IMG/VR virus record: IMGVR_UViG_3300044822_000045
Location: 1 to 29,269 of that record
Reading direction: 5' to 3' (one strand)
Source: a virus
DNA length: 29,269 nt
Part shown: positions 29,076 to 29,269 of the stretch, one piece after another
How the letters are laid out: each line of letters begins with the position of its first letter
Numbering within the stretch: the stretch's first letter is position 1
Made by a program: the position numbers and the translations under genes
The notes under the pieces: model-generated
Told to the model about the DNA's origin: nothing
What the model saw: the letters and a program-made list of their open reading frames with translations, nothing else
Database searches by the model: none

Positions 29076-29269
29076 GCGCGCTCATCAAGCCCGTCGCCAT
29101 CGCCAAAACCAAGGCCGGTCAATACACCCTGATCGCAACCGCTGATCGGGCTCTGCCCTTTTGCTGGATCGAGACCCACTGCGGCACCACCCGCACCATG
29201 GCGGCTTTCGTGCTCGCGAGCGATGCCATTTTGCTGCTCGCCCACTACCAGGCGCGCGAGAGCGCCGAA
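29072..29269 (+). CDS. Duplicated early protein, copy 2 (partial, runs off the right edge)
   Basis: From GTG 29072, overlapping the stop of copy 1 as GTGA. The 66 visible residues match copy 1 except E to K in K-T-K-A-G and a change at I-A-T-A-D. The C-terminal part that would show whether this copy is the intact one is outside the window. The same unknown function as copy 1 is expected. Confidence 0.6.
   Translation, partial: MSALIKPVAIAKTKAGQYTLIATADRALPFCWIETHCGTTRTMAAFVLASDAILLLAHYQARESAE

Larger units (their letters stand above)
28791..29269 (+). repeat. Tandem duplication, 269-bp unit (second copy cut by the window end)
   Basis: Bases 28791-29000 match 29060-29269 with only three differences seen (one in GAGGCC/AAGGCC, two in AAGCGGT/AACCGCT). 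The unit starts in the last codons of the zinc-ribbon gene (GGGATCGATCCGTGAG) and carries a whole small gene. The period of 269 is not a multiple of three, but each copy restarts at its own GTG overlapping a TGA. Confidence 0.9.

Noticed and set aside
1-29269. tRNA genes, integrase, transposase, holin/endolysin
   Set aside because: None could be recognised on either strand; they may lie outside the window.

Overview
The window is a large part of a tailed-phage genome, most likely a temperate myovirus or a prophage of a high-GC proteobacterium. Almost every gene is phage-like, most minus-strand genes overlap their neighbours by 1-4 nt, and two small DNA-binding regulators with palindromic operators are present. 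No bacterial flank, attachment site, tRNA, integrase or recognisable lysis gene is visible. The host cannot be named from the sequence.

Layout, following transcription of the long minus-strand block from right to left. (1) 26.3-23.5 kb: a leftward early block with a small charged protein, an O-like replication initiator whose low-complexity linker DNA carries iteron-like repeats (probable origin), a P-like partner, a VRR-NUC nuclease and two unknowns. (2) 23.5-19.7 kb: host-contact candidates (a BppU-like small protein, a collagen-like fibre, a 355-residue virion-like protein, two small WDG proteins), unusually placed ahead of the late-gene switch. (3) 19.7-19.16 kb: a Q-like antiterminator gene, a sigma70-like promoter and an intrinsic terminator, the same order as lambda Q-pR'-tR'. 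(4) 19.13-0 kb: the late operon: terS, terL, portal, MuF-like protein, DUF2213 protease with nested scaffold, cement protein, DUF2184 capsid, connector and neck genes, a GIY-YIG homing endonuclease, tail terminator, DUF3383 sheath, tube, two tail chaperone frames, a short tape measure, Dit-like, plug, hub, spike (HxH tip), gp25, J-like, and the start of a LamG-like protein. The tail set resembles small Pam3-type myoviruses.

Right-hand control region, 26.5-29.27 kb. A divergent promoter region with repeated TTTACCCA boxes separates the leftward early block from two tandem rightward genes for coiled-coil proteins with a C-terminal membrane segment. A 76-residue repressor-like gene (minus) and a 128-residue HTH gene (plus) diverge. 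The repressor promoter and a strong rightward promoter at 28441-28469 both carry the same operator (GTCCCG-N4-CGGGAC type) exactly in the 17-bp spacer, and the repressor mRNA appears to be leaderless. The rightward promoter drives a zinc-ribbon-like protein and a near-identical tandem duplicate gene that runs off the window. This looks like the lysogeny switch.

Assignments are from reading the translations and comparing them with remembered families. No database search was possible.
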